Shown: positions 1 to 5,383, counted from the first letter of the stretch. The stretch: 14,074 bases of DNA from JAAEQG01 sp023133475 (GCA_030631415.1 DAOVLE010000140.1:1-14074); one strand, 5' to 3'. Notes: generated from the letters alone by a model not told the origin. Program-made: numbers and translations.

Positions 1-2
1 AC

Positions 3-299
3 CTGCTGATCTACACGCTGTTGCGAACGGGGCTGGAAGGTCCTAAACCCGACACCGGCGACGAGGAAAAGCGCCCGCGAACCCGGTTCCTGCCCGGCAA
101 CATCTATGACGCACTGCGTATCTTCAAGGGCAGCAGCCTCATGGCGAAACTAATGGGCGAGAGGATGCAGGCCAAGCTGGCTGAGTTGAAGCAGATGTCG
201 GCAGACCGTTGCCCACACGAGTTGGGCACGCTCGTCAAACGAGAAGAAGTAATGTTCCACCACGAGGTGACCAACCAGTTTCTGTGGGGATTGTTCTGA
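3..299 (+). CDS. Glutamine synthetase, C-terminal fragment (partial at left edge)
   Basis: The open frame enters from the left edge and ends at TGA 297-299, giving the last 98 residues. Glutamine synthetase makes glutamine from glutamate, ammonia and ATP in the cytoplasm. The fragment matches the C-terminal part of the catalytic domain: FLPGNIYDALRIFKGS, then AELKQMSADRCPHELGT, then a closing HHEVTNQFLW segment. I recognise this ending from one branch of the GS superfamily but cannot assign the class (GSI, GSIII or GS-like) because the ATP- and glutamate-binding loops lie outside the window. The TTG at position 21 is an internal leucine, not a start. It is followed by about 200 bp of non-coding DNA before the next gene. 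Confidence 0.85.
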   Translation: MLIYTLLRTGLEGPKPDTGDEEKRPRTRFLPGNIYDALRIFKGSSLMAKLMGERMQAKLAELKQMSADRCPHELGTLVKREEVMFHHEVTNQFLWGLF

Positions 300-322
300 G
301 GAAATGGAAAATGGAAAATGGG
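300..322. repeat. Short A-rich direct repeat (GAAAATGG units)
   Basis: Immediately after the glutamine synthetase stop codon the sequence repeats AAATGG-containing units about three times (GGAAATGGAAAATGG...) and runs into GGGGGGACAGAG. The remaining gap to 503 has two small inverted repeats: GCCCC/GGGGC near 367-378, and ATGCCA/TGGCAT near 409-433. No clear promoter or terminator with a U-tract is visible. Confidence 0.5.
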
Positions 323-503
323 GGGACAGAGTTGTCTCGCAATAACAACACCGCTACCATAATCTTGCCCCTGGGGGCTTGTCGGGCGGGCAATGGAGCG
401 GTAAAGTTATGCCAAGTGTCACAATCTGGCATGACGTTGGATTGGGCGGTTGGGTTAATCAGCCGTGAGTATCGGCTACGGAAAACAGGGAGTAACCACG
501 AAT

Positions 504-857
504 ATGGCAGCAAACATGAGGAATCGGTCCGACTTTGCGGAGACTTTTGCAGTTCACACAGCGCTGAGGCACGCCTTGGCCCGCAAGCTGTACGGTAGCG
601 ACGCGCGAACCCATAAGGCAGCCACGGGACTGGTGAAATCTCTGGAAAGCGACCGCTCGATCTACGGCCGACAATTGAAGATGATAGGCCTGATGTCCAA
701 GGGAGTGACTATCCAACAGGTCGTCAAAAGCCTGCGATGCTCACGACGCACCATCTTTCGCTACCTCAACCATCTTGAGGATGCGGGTATCCAGGTGACC
801 CTTGAGGATGGGCGGTACAAAGTCCCCAAAGACATGCTCAAGTTGTTGAAGAAATAA
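504..857 (+). CDS. Small winged helix-turn-helix transcriptional regulator (HTH_11/DeoR-like)
   Basis: A 117-residue protein, probably DNA-binding. Residues 1-57 are helical and basic with no family I recognise. Residues 58-93 form a helix-turn-helix (IGLMSKGVTIQQVVKSLRCS, then RRTIFRYLNHLEDAGI), and residues 94-107 a short wing (VTLEDGRYKVP), which is the pattern of HTH_11/DeoR-type domains. No ligand-binding domain follows, so the signal it responds to is unknown. I chose ATG 504 because GGGAG lies 11 nt upstream; a GTG at 465 in the same frame has poorer context. The gene converges on the radical SAM gene, with only 20 bp between the two stop codons. Confidence 0.7.
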   Translation: MAANMRNRSDFAETFAVHTALRHALARKLYGSDARTHKAATGLVKSLESDRSIYGRQLKMIGLMSKGVTIQQVVKSLRCSRRTIFRYLNHLEDAGIQVTLEDGRYKVPKDMLKLLKK

Positions 858-877
858 CCACCTCCCATTCGGGGATT

Positions 878-2023
878 CTACTTCCACACCCCCGGGATGC
901 GCAGATGGCACTTGGGGCATTGGCCGTCGGGCATGCGGTTGTCGAGGATTTTGAATCCCAGGCGTTGGATGAGGCTGGTCTTGCATTTGGGGCAGTAGGT
1001 GTTGTTCCCGTCGTGCGGGGCGATGTTGGAGGTATAGACATACTTAAGCCCCACCCGCCGGGCAATGTCGCAGGCTGACTCCAGGGTCGTAATCGGCGTG
1101 CGCGGCAGATTCGTGAGGCGATACATCGGCACAAACCGCGAAAAGTGCAGCGGGACCGTCACCCCGAGATTGCGCCGAATCCACCCGCACATCTTGCGAA
1201 TCGTCGCGGGATTATCGTTGTATGTGGGCACGATCAGATTGACCAGCTCCAACCAACAGTCGGTTTCTCTCTTGATGGTTTGGATGCTTTTGAGCACGCC
1301 CTCAAGCCGCACTCCACAGACCGTCTCGTAGAAATCCTCGGTGTAGCCCTTAAGCCCAATGGTGATCGCGTCCAGATACCGGGCGAAGTCGAGCAACGGC
1401 TCGGGCTCGACGTATCCACCCGTAGCCGCCACCACGCGCATCTCAGCCTTGCGGGCAGCCCGGGCAAGGTCCTTGGCGTATTCGAGAAAAGCCACCGGCT
1501 CGGTATAATTGAACGCGATGACCCTCACACCCTTTCGCCGGGCGGATTCGATCGCCTGTTCGGGCGTCAGCTCGAAGGTCTTGAGTTCGTCCGGCGCCGT
1601 TTGCGAATGCTGCCAATTCTGGCAGTACAGGCAGCGCAGGTTGCATCCCCCCACTGCCACGGTCATGGTTTTGACACCGGGCAGGAAGTGGCTCAGCGGG
1701 ACCTTCTCGACAGGGTCAACCCGCAGGATGCAAGGCTGATTGTAACCCCGTGCATAGTGCCTGCCGCCGACGTTGATCCGGGATCGGCAAAAGCCCGTCT
1801 CGCCGTCGTCCAGCACGCAGTGCCGCGGGCAGACTCCGCATTCAATGGTCTTATCCGGCAGACGTTGATAGAAATCAACTTCGCGGGCCCACCGCCGCGA
1901 CGAGCCGGTGCCCGCCAGCCCAACACTCGCACCGAATTCCCCAAGCACGCATGCCGCACAGCCGCCCAATCCGTAACGCCCCACCACAGCCAGAAAATCA
2001 CGTCTATCGATGTGACCCATCAT
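878..2023 (-). CDS. amrS: AmmeMemoRadiSam-system radical SAM enzyme with Tat-type leader
   Basis: A 381-residue radical SAM protein. The SAM-cleaving [4Fe-4S] motif CNLRCLYC is at residues 127-134. An N-terminal cysteine set (C62, C65, C69, C79, pattern CGVCPRHC..GFCRSR) is typical of the family radical SAM enzyme linked to AMMECR1 and Memo proteins. The C-terminus has a zinc-ribbon-like pair, CPKC at about 343 and CPKC at about 370. The start has an RRDFL twin-arginine motif (residues 7-11) followed by a hydrophobic stretch rich in Gly, Ala and Cys, suggesting Tat export or membrane anchoring. AGGAG lies 4 nt before ATG 2023 and 7 nt before ATG 2020, so either Met may be used. No Memo or AMMECR1 gene is in the window. 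The substrate is unknown. It ends with TAG. Confidence 0.85.
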   Translation of the reverse strand: MMGHIDRRDFLAVVGRYGLGGCAACVLGEFGASVGLAGTGSSRRWAREVDFYQRLPDKTIECGVCPRHCVLDDGETGFCRSRINVGGRHYARGYNQPCILRVDPVEKVPLSHFLPGVKTMTVAVGGCNLRCLYCQNWQHSQTAPDELKTFELTPEQAIESARRKGVRVIAFNYTEPVAFLEYAKDLARAARKAEMRVVAATGGYVEPEPLLDFARYLDAITIGLKGYTEDFYETVCGVRLEGVLKSIQTIKRETDCWLELVNLIVPTYNDNPATIRKMCGWIRRNLGVTVPLHFSRFVPMYRLTNLPRTPITTLESACDIARRVGLKYVYTSNIAPHDGNNTYCPKCKTSLIQRLGFKILDNRMPDGQCPKCHLRIPGVWK

Positions 2024-2053
2024 AGCTCTCCTATTATCGGTCGGCTCGGATCA

Positions 2054-2172
2054 GTAGGGCGGGTTCCACCCGCCTCCCGTAGGGCGGGTTCCACCCGCCA
2101 ATCAGTACCGCGACCGTAAGGGAGCGGCCAAGCGCCAACCCACCCTGCTACGGCGGGTGGAACCCGCCCTAC
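2054..2172. repeat. Repeat cluster: three GGCGGGT palindromes and one ACCGCGACCGTAAGGGAGC element
   Basis: Two direct copies of a 21-bp unit with core GGCGGGTTCCACCCGCC lie at 2054-2074 and 2079-2099. An inverted copy is at 2152-2172. Between them, 2101-2130 carries the second element (CAGTACCGCGACCGTAAGG, then GAGCGGCC), which recurs as a perfect inverted pair at 10163-10237. Each 21-bp unit can fold on itself. The right half of the cluster is also the 3' end of the 513-residue gene. Confidence 0.9.
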
Positions 2173-3643
2173 TCAGCACCGCTGCAAAATCACTGTTCAG
2201 CAGAAAGCGATATGTTCGCCCGGGCTGACGACGCTCACGACGCAAGGCCTCGATGTCGGCAATCAACTGTTCCTTGCGATTCTCCGGTTGGATGGCCTGG
2301 GCCAACTCATCTTTGTTCAGTGCAAACTCGACGTCGTTCATCTCGGCTGCCCGCCGCACCGTATCGTGCAAGGCAAGGCGGCGTTGCTCGAGGGCGGCAT
2401 CGCCCATGGGGCCAAAATGGGCGATCTCACGCTCGATCATCCGCTCGATCAGCCGCTCGACTCTCCACTGAGGCTTACGGCGGGCACGTTCAAGCCAGTT
2501 TGCCAGCCGTGTGCCGTCAGATGCCTGCCCCACCCGTACAGGGTCCTTGAGGTTCTTCGGTGGGATCAAACATGGCAAGTAGGCTCGCAGGACTTCGAGT
2601 TGGCCCGGGCGTAGCACGGATTCCGCCGCCAGTTCCAACTCGACCAGTTTCTCCAGCAAAACCTTACGCGGCAGCCGATCCCTGGGTTTGGCCCGGCGTT
2701 GGGCGGTTTTGAGGTCTTCCGCCCGTTCTGCCAGTTCGACCAGTGGCCCGATCTGATCGCGGCTGAAATGCATCCCGTTAGCCAGGTTCCAGTTATTGAT
2801 CTCGGCCCGGAGCTTGTGCAGCGTTGACTGATCCTCCCGGCACCGCGAGAGCGGATAATCCCGCGTCCCGAGTCGCCGGCAGTCCACCGCCTCACGCACT
2901 ACCAACGGCGCCTCCACACCAGCCAACTGGTGCAGCGATTCGGCTGCGGCGGGGGTGAGCAGGTGCCTGGCGATGACATCCGGACGCGGATGGGCTGCCT
3001 GGTTGATGCTCTCCAGCTTTTTGCGGGCCTTCTCCAGTTGCGGATCGCAGGTCTTGTGCCGACCAGGGTTACGAATGGCCCGGCGTCTGGCGAGCCGGTC
3101 GGCTTTGCGTCGTTCCTGGGGGCCGGCGAAACGCTCGAAAACAGCTTTGCGATTCGGCTTGTAATCCGCGGCTATCTGCCGTTGGGACAGGGTCAAGACG
3201 TCCCATACCCCAACTGCCAGTGCATTGAGACCCTCTGCCAGTTCGTCCCGAGCCCGAATGGCCCGATGGTGGATTTGGGCGGTGTGGTGTTCCACCTCCG
3301 GTGAGAAGCCCTGGTTGCGGCGGCTCTCTTCCAGGAACGCGGTGTAGGCTTCGATTTCCAGCGGCTGAAGCTCTGCCTGTTCGAGATAGCCTTGGGTATG
3401 CAGACGACAGGCAGCCTGGTGCTGCCGGAGGATTGCCCGGGCCTGATCCGCAGTGAGCCCAAGTGCCAGGATGAAATCGAGCGAGTCCAGTGCCTGACGG
3501 TCGTGTGCGTCGTTGAATTTTTCGCGGATAGCTTTGGGCATTTCGCCGGCAGGTATGGGTGCCGGCAATGTCCCGGAGGCAACAAGCACCGTTATCCACC
3601 ACAACCGACCAATTATACTTTGGGGTGAACGGGCTGACAGCAT
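2102..3643 (-). CDS. Secreted helical protein of unknown function, C-terminus encoded by repeats
   Basis: A 513-residue protein I do not recognise. It has a Sec-type leader (basic start, hydrophobic residues about 14-27, Ala-rich cleavage region near 32), so it probably acts outside the cytoplasm. The rest is charged and helical, rich in Arg, Glu, Leu and Ala. Segments such as LTADQARAIL, LTLSQRQIAADY and LRPGQLEVLR resemble the LTxxQ-type helices of CpxP/Spy-like periplasmic proteins, but only weakly. GGGAGG lies about 7 nt before ATG 3643, and a TATAAT hexamer on this strand is at 3695-3700. From about residue 488 the frame runs through the 2102-2172 repeat cluster, so the last ~26 residues are repeat-derived and the original end is probably lost. 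Confidence 0.7.
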   Translation of the reverse strand: MLSARSPQSIIGRLWWITVLVASGTLPAPIPAGEMPKAIREKFNDAHDRQALDSLDFILALGLTADQARAILRQHQAACRLHTQGYLEQAELQPLEIEAYTAFLEESRRNQGFSPEVEHHTAQIHHRAIRARDELAEGLNALAVGVWDVLTLSQRQIAADYKPNRKAVFERFAGPQERRKADRLARRRAIRNPGRHKTCDPQLEKARKKLESINQAAHPRPDVIARHLLTPAAAESLHQLAGVEAPLVVREAVDCRRLGTRDYPLSRCREDQSTLHKLRAEINNWNLANGMHFSRDQIGPLVELAERAEDLKTAQRRAKPRDRLPRKVLLEKLVELELAAESVLRPGQLEVLRAYLPCLIPPKNLKDPVRVGQASDGTRLANWLERARRKPQWRVERLIERMIEREIAHFGPMGDAALEQRRLALHDTVRRAAEMNDVEFALNKDELAQAIQPENRKEQLIADIEALRRERRQPGRTYRFLLNSDFAAVLSRAGSTRRSRVGWRLAAPLRSRY

Positions 3644-3694
3644 GGCACACCTCCCATGAGGATAAGGATTATCGGCAAGTTCCCAGACTACCCC

Positions 3695-3700
3695 ATTATA
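3695..3700 (-). promoter_or_regulatory. Probable -10 box (TATAAT) of the secreted helical protein gene
   Basis: On the minus strand a perfect TATAAT lies about 52 nt upstream of ATG 3643, which would put transcription start near 3688. No good -35 hexamer is found at 16-18 nt spacing, so this rests on the -10 box and position alone. Confidence 0.45.
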
Positions 3701-3787
3701 AACGAACCGGCGGTCGAATTGTTGCGAATTACGGTAGTGTCCTAATTCAGTGGTGCTGAACAGCCCGATTGCTGTGAACCGCTTGTG

Positions 3788-3850
3788 CTATCCCTTGACA
3801 ACTTGATATTCTATCCCTTGACAACTTGATATTCTATCCCTTGACAACTT
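3788..3850 (+). repeat. 23-bp tandem repeat, 2.7 copies, each with a TTGACA hexamer
   Basis: The unit CTATCCCTTGACAACTTGAT plus ATT is repeated exactly at 3788-3810 and 3811-3833, with a 17-bp partial copy at 3834-3850. Each copy contains the consensus -35 hexamer TTGACA (3795, 3818, 3841), but none has a matching -10 box at 15-19 nt. The array lies 60 bp upstream of the tRNA promoter. It could be a protein-binding array, an iteron-like site or a simple minisatellite. Confidence 0.9.
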
Positions 3851-3909
3851 CTCAATTGGCCCAACTTGGATTGGGTTCGACAATTTCTGCCTCAAATTGC
3901 CAATCGCAC

Positions 3910-3937
3910 TTGCCAGTGCACAATTTTGTTGTATACT
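3910..3937 (+). promoter_or_regulatory. Near-consensus sigma70-type promoter of the CUA tRNA locus
   Basis: TTGCCA (3910-3915) and TATACT (3932-3937) are separated by 16 nt; each matches the consensus at five of six positions. The expected transcription start is near 3944, just before the leader hairpin and about 48 nt before the tRNA-like gene. The -10 box lies inside an 8-bp inverted repeat, GTATACTA (3931-3938) with TAGTATAC (4065-4072), that brackets the hairpin and tRNA. Confidence 0.65.
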
Positions 3938-3948
3938 ACACATATGGA

Positions 3949-3983
3949 TGCGGCCAAGTCCGAGAAACCCGAACTTGGCCGCA
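3949..3983 (+). other. Leader stem-loop upstream of the tRNA-like gene
   Basis: TGCGGCCAAGT (3949-3959) and ACTTGGCCGCA (3973-3983) form a perfect 11-bp stem with a 13-nt loop. The loop segment CCGAGA (3960-3965) is complementary to TCTCGG (3988-3993), which includes the first two bases of the tRNA acceptor stem, so a pseudoknot covering the tRNA 5' end is possible. No U-tract follows, so it does not look like a terminator. Confidence 0.7.
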
Positions 3984-3991
3984 GAAATCTC

Positions 3992-4060
3992 GGGACCGGT
4001 CATGGGGACGCCAAGGGCCTCTAAAACCATCTGGCCAGGGTTCGATACCCTGCGGTTCCA
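3992..4060 (+). tRNA. tRNA-like gene, anticodon CUA, resembling tRNA-Pyl
   Basis: The 69-nt element folds as a cloverleaf. The acceptor is GGGACCG (3992-3998) with CGGTTCC (4053-4059): seven pairs, one of them G-U. The T-arm is CAGGG-TTCGATA-CCCTG (4036-4052). The D-arm has a 3-bp stem, GTC/GAC, with a 5-nt ATGGG loop and no spacer after the acceptor stem. The anticodon loop is CTCTAAA (4019-4025), anticodon CUA, which reads UAG. A short D-loop, missing acceptor/D spacer, CUCUAAA loop, long bulged anticodon stem and 69-nt body are known traits of pyrrolysine tRNA, especially the Methanomassiliicoccales type. Against this: C-A (4018/4026) and G-A (4015/4029) mismatches in the anticodon stem, discriminator A instead of the usual G, no encoded CCA and no pyl genes in view. 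It could also be a suppressor tRNA of a mobile element or a decayed gene. Confidence 0.6.
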
Positions 4061-4125
4061 TTCATAGTATACCACGACAAGTGTTGGTGGCAAGTGAAAA
4101 AGCCCATAACTCGGAGGTGACGACC

Positions 4126-4515
4126 ATGACAACGGCGAACGGCAGCCTCAGAGGGCAGATAAAGGCACAAATTAAAAAGATCGACGACGAAATAGCCCGG
4201 CTTAAACAGAAGCGTGAGCTTCTCCAGGAGATGTGGGAGGAAGCTCCGGCGCCGGAAACCCGCGATCAGGTCGAAGCCCAACATGGGCCTAAAGAGGCTA
4301 TTCTCCACCTTGTTTGCGAACACCCGAGGAAATTCACCGAACCCACAATCATCGCCCAGCTTCGCGGGCAAGTCCGCACTAAGGCGAAGGATGTTCGGAA
4401 GACGCTTTCCTCTACGCTCTACAACATGAGGAAAAAAGGTTTGATTGAACGCGACGAAGAAGGCCAGCATGCCTTAACGCACGCCGGGCAAGACGTCCTT
4501 AACTCTTTGTCCTGA
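4126..4515 (+). CDS. Coiled-coil plus winged-helix protein, putative DNA-binding regulator
   Basis: A 129-residue protein of no family I can name. Residues about 8-40 form a charged coiled coil (GQIKAQIKKIDDEIARLKQK...), suggesting dimerisation. Residues about 54-129 look like a winged helix: PKEAILHLVCEHPRKFTEPT, a basic recognition region around VRTKAKDVRKTLSSTLYNMR, then KKGLIERDEEGQHALTHAG as the wing. GGAGG (4113-4117) sits 8 nt before ATG 4126, which fixes the start. The same frame is open upstream to 3826 but runs through the tRNA and has no other sign of coding. The tRNA-like gene ends 65 bp upstream with no terminator between, so the two may share a transcript. It may regulate this locus or a degraded mobile element. 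The gene ends with TGA. Confidence 0.75.
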   Translation: MTTANGSLRGQIKAQIKKIDDEIARLKQKRELLQEMWEEAPAPETRDQVEAQHGPKEAILHLVCEHPRKFTEPTIIAQLRGQVRTKAKDVRKTLSSTLYNMRKKGLIERDEEGQHALTHAGQDVLNSLS

Positions 4516-4557
4516 AAGCGCTTGCACATATGAAAGGTGGTGCGATATGACCAGAAG

Positions 4558-4737
4558 AGAAAAAAGCCCCGCTGAAGCCAAGGTCGTCGGTCAGCGGGGC
4601 GAGAACCAAAGTCCTGGTAGAAAACCTCAAACATCTATCAGGGCAAGGCGACCGCCTTTGTCTGAATAGTTGCCCTGTCCGCGGCTGCAACCGCTGGCGG
4701 GGCGGGAACCGTGCGATGAGCCGCACAGCATATCACC
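4558..4737 (-). ncRNA. Candidate structured small RNA, about 180 nt
   Basis: On the minus strand a good promoter (4744-4772) and a Rho-independent terminator (4560-4600) bracket about 180 nt with no convincing reading frame but several stems. In RNA order these are GUGCG/CGCAC (4711-4726), GCGG/CCGC (4681-4694), CAGGGC/GCCCUG (4639-4677) enclosing AAGGC-GGUC-GCCUU (4645-4658), and the terminator. GGTTCYCGCCCCGC occurs twice, once near the 5' end and once as the terminator 5' arm, so the first copy could compete for the terminator 3' arm. CUAUUCAG and CUGAUAG offer another exclusive pairing. I match it to no known RNA class; 6S RNA is similar in length only. Confidence 0.5.
4560..4600 (-). terminator. 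Rho-independent terminator on the minus strand
   Basis: GCCCCGCTGA (4566-4575) and TCAGCGGGGC (4591-4600) form a perfect 10-bp stem with a 15-nt loop. Read on the minus strand it is followed directly by six U residues (A-run 4560-4565 on plus). On the plus strand it lacks a U-tract, so it terminates leftward transcription only. Confidence 0.8.
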
Positions 4738-4762
4738 AACTAGATTCTACGGCTCATCGCAC
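4711..4762. repeat. 13-bp perfect inverted repeat around a promoter and upstream of a start codon
   Basis: GTGCGATGAGCCG (4711-4723) and CGGCTCATCGCAC (4750-4762) are perfectly complementary with 26 nt between. The right arm fills the spacer of the minus-strand promoter and the left arm lies downstream of its start. On plus-strand RNA the hairpin would end 8 nt before the AAGGGG ribosome site of the transposase remnant. It could be an operator, or a structure that limits translation from read-through transcripts, as in some insertion sequences. Confidence 0.7.
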
Positions 4763-4772
4763 CCAATATCAA
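4744..4772 (-). promoter_or_regulatory. Sigma70-type promoter of the candidate small RNA
   Basis: On the minus strand TTGATA (4772-4767) and TAGAAT (4749-4744) are 17 nt apart, each matching the consensus at five of six positions. Expected transcription start is near 4737. The spacer contains one arm of the 13-bp inverted repeat. Confidence 0.6.
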
Positions 4773-4783
4773 GGGGCTGAGCC

Positions 4784-4987
4784 GTGAATCGGTTGAAACG
4801 AGAAAAACAGATCGAAATCGTCAAGCACTTGGTCGAGGGAACAAGCATCCGTTCAACGGAACGAATCACCGGCGTATACCGCGACACTATCCTCCGCCTG
4901 CTGGTGCGCGTAAGCGAGCATTACCACCGGCTGATGGATGAACGGATGCGACATCTAGCCCCCGTAGGTCGGGTCCCCCACGGCTAA
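4784..4987 (+). pseudogene. IS1-family transposase remnant, N-terminal HTH only
   Basis: Sixty-seven residues. MNRLKREKQIEIVKHLVEGT, then SIRSTERITGVYRDTILRLLV, closely fits the start of single-frame IS1-family transposases (MNKL..EKR.QI...LVEGNSIR...R.TG...NTV.KLL), which is an HTH domain. The similarity stops near residue 60, where the family goes on to the Cys-containing linker and the DEIW catalytic region. From 4964 the frame is inside a GTAGGTCGGGTCC-type repeat, which supplies the last residues and the TAA stop. The catalytic domain is absent, so it cannot transpose. GTG 4784 is the natural start, with AAGGGG 7 nt upstream. It may still make a DNA-binding peptide. Confidence 0.7.
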
Positions 4988-5040
4988 AGCCATGGGCCAC
5001 CCAACCATGCGGCGGAGAAGGCGGGTGGAACCCGCCCTAC
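4964..5040. repeat. Repeat pair: GTAGGTCGGGTCC element and GGCGGGTGGAACCCGCC palindrome
   Basis: 4964-5002 is a variant repeat containing an imperfect hairpin (CCACGGC-TAAA-GCCATGG) and truncates the IS1 remnant. 5020-5040 is a full 21-bp palindrome copy; its final CTAC supplies the TAG stop codon of the minus-strand gene that ends at 5037. Confidence 0.85.
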
Positions 5041-5327
5041 CCGGCCTCCCAGTTTGTCAGCACGTGATCAAGCCGGGAAATGCTGCACACGACTGAACGT
5101 AATACAAACACGCGCCGGCGGTTGATTGAGATGCCGTCCTTGCCGGCTTCGATGATGTAGGCTTCACGGCTGGCGTGCCCGTCGCGGCAGTCATGCACGT
5201 CCGCGCCCACCAGTTCAAAGCTGTTCTCGGTCACCCTCCTGAGAGTCCCGAGATAAATCATGTTGTCGGTGGTATCGAGGGCCACGGGATACCCGATGAG
5301 ATCATCCAGATCTTCTTGCAACGACAT
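5037..5327 (-). CDS. Conserved small protein, possible Sm-like fold
   Basis: A 96-residue protein starting MSLQEDLDDLIGYPVALDTT. The pattern 'LIGYPVALDTTDNMIYLGTL' followed by a short strand, then FELVGADVHDCRDGHASREA and INRRRVFVLRSVVCSISRLD, suggests a small five-stranded barrel like Sm/LSm proteins: G..V.L....Y.GTL......F.L..ADV. This is a fold guess from strand pattern only. I do not know its role. It starts 56 bp after the maf stop on the same strand, so the two are probably co-transcribed. ATG 5327 was chosen because the longer open frame to 5519 overlaps maf and has no conserved look; the SD (GCAGG) is weak. The stop TAG lies inside a repeat, so the native C-terminus may be altered. 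Confidence 0.65.
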   Translation of the reverse strand: MSLQEDLDDLIGYPVALDTTDNMIYLGTLRRVTENSFELVGADVHDCRDGHASREAYIIEAGKDGISINRRRVFVLRSVVCSISRLDHVLTNWEAG

Positions 5328-5383
5328 GCCTGCACTATAGCTCGTGCATGTTTGGATGTCGATGACCCCACGCGGGCGGGCGG

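Noticed and set aside
1145..2119. Long plus-strand frame opposite the radical SAM gene
   Set aside because: The minus-strand frame carries a clear radical SAM protein with conserved cysteines; the plus frame is its shadow.
3788..3850. CRISPR-like array
   Set aside because: The copies are directly adjacent with no unique spacers and no cas genes are near.
3949..3983. Terminator or attenuator upstream of the tRNA
   Set aside because: No run of T follows the stem; a leader role is more likely.
3992..4060. Ordinary elongator tRNA with another anticodon (for example AAA)
   Set aside because: Shifting the loop by two bases to read AAA loses the anticodon-stem pairs and gives an unusual anticodon; the CTCTAAA loop fits best.
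3826..4125. Open upstream extension of the 4126-4515 gene
   Set aside because: It runs through the promoter, leader hairpin and tRNA-like fold, while ATG 4126 has a strong GGAGG at the right distance.
4547..4669. Small plus-strand frame of 40 codons starting with MTRREKSP
   Set aside because: It overlaps the terminator stem and small-RNA hairpins, is low-complexity in look (Pro, Arg rich), and ends at an in-frame UAG. I considered UAG read-through, but the continuation is equally unstructured.
4558..4737. 6S, SRP, tmRNA or RNase P RNA
   Set aside because: None of the conserved signature segments of these RNAs is visible; only the length resembles 6S RNA.
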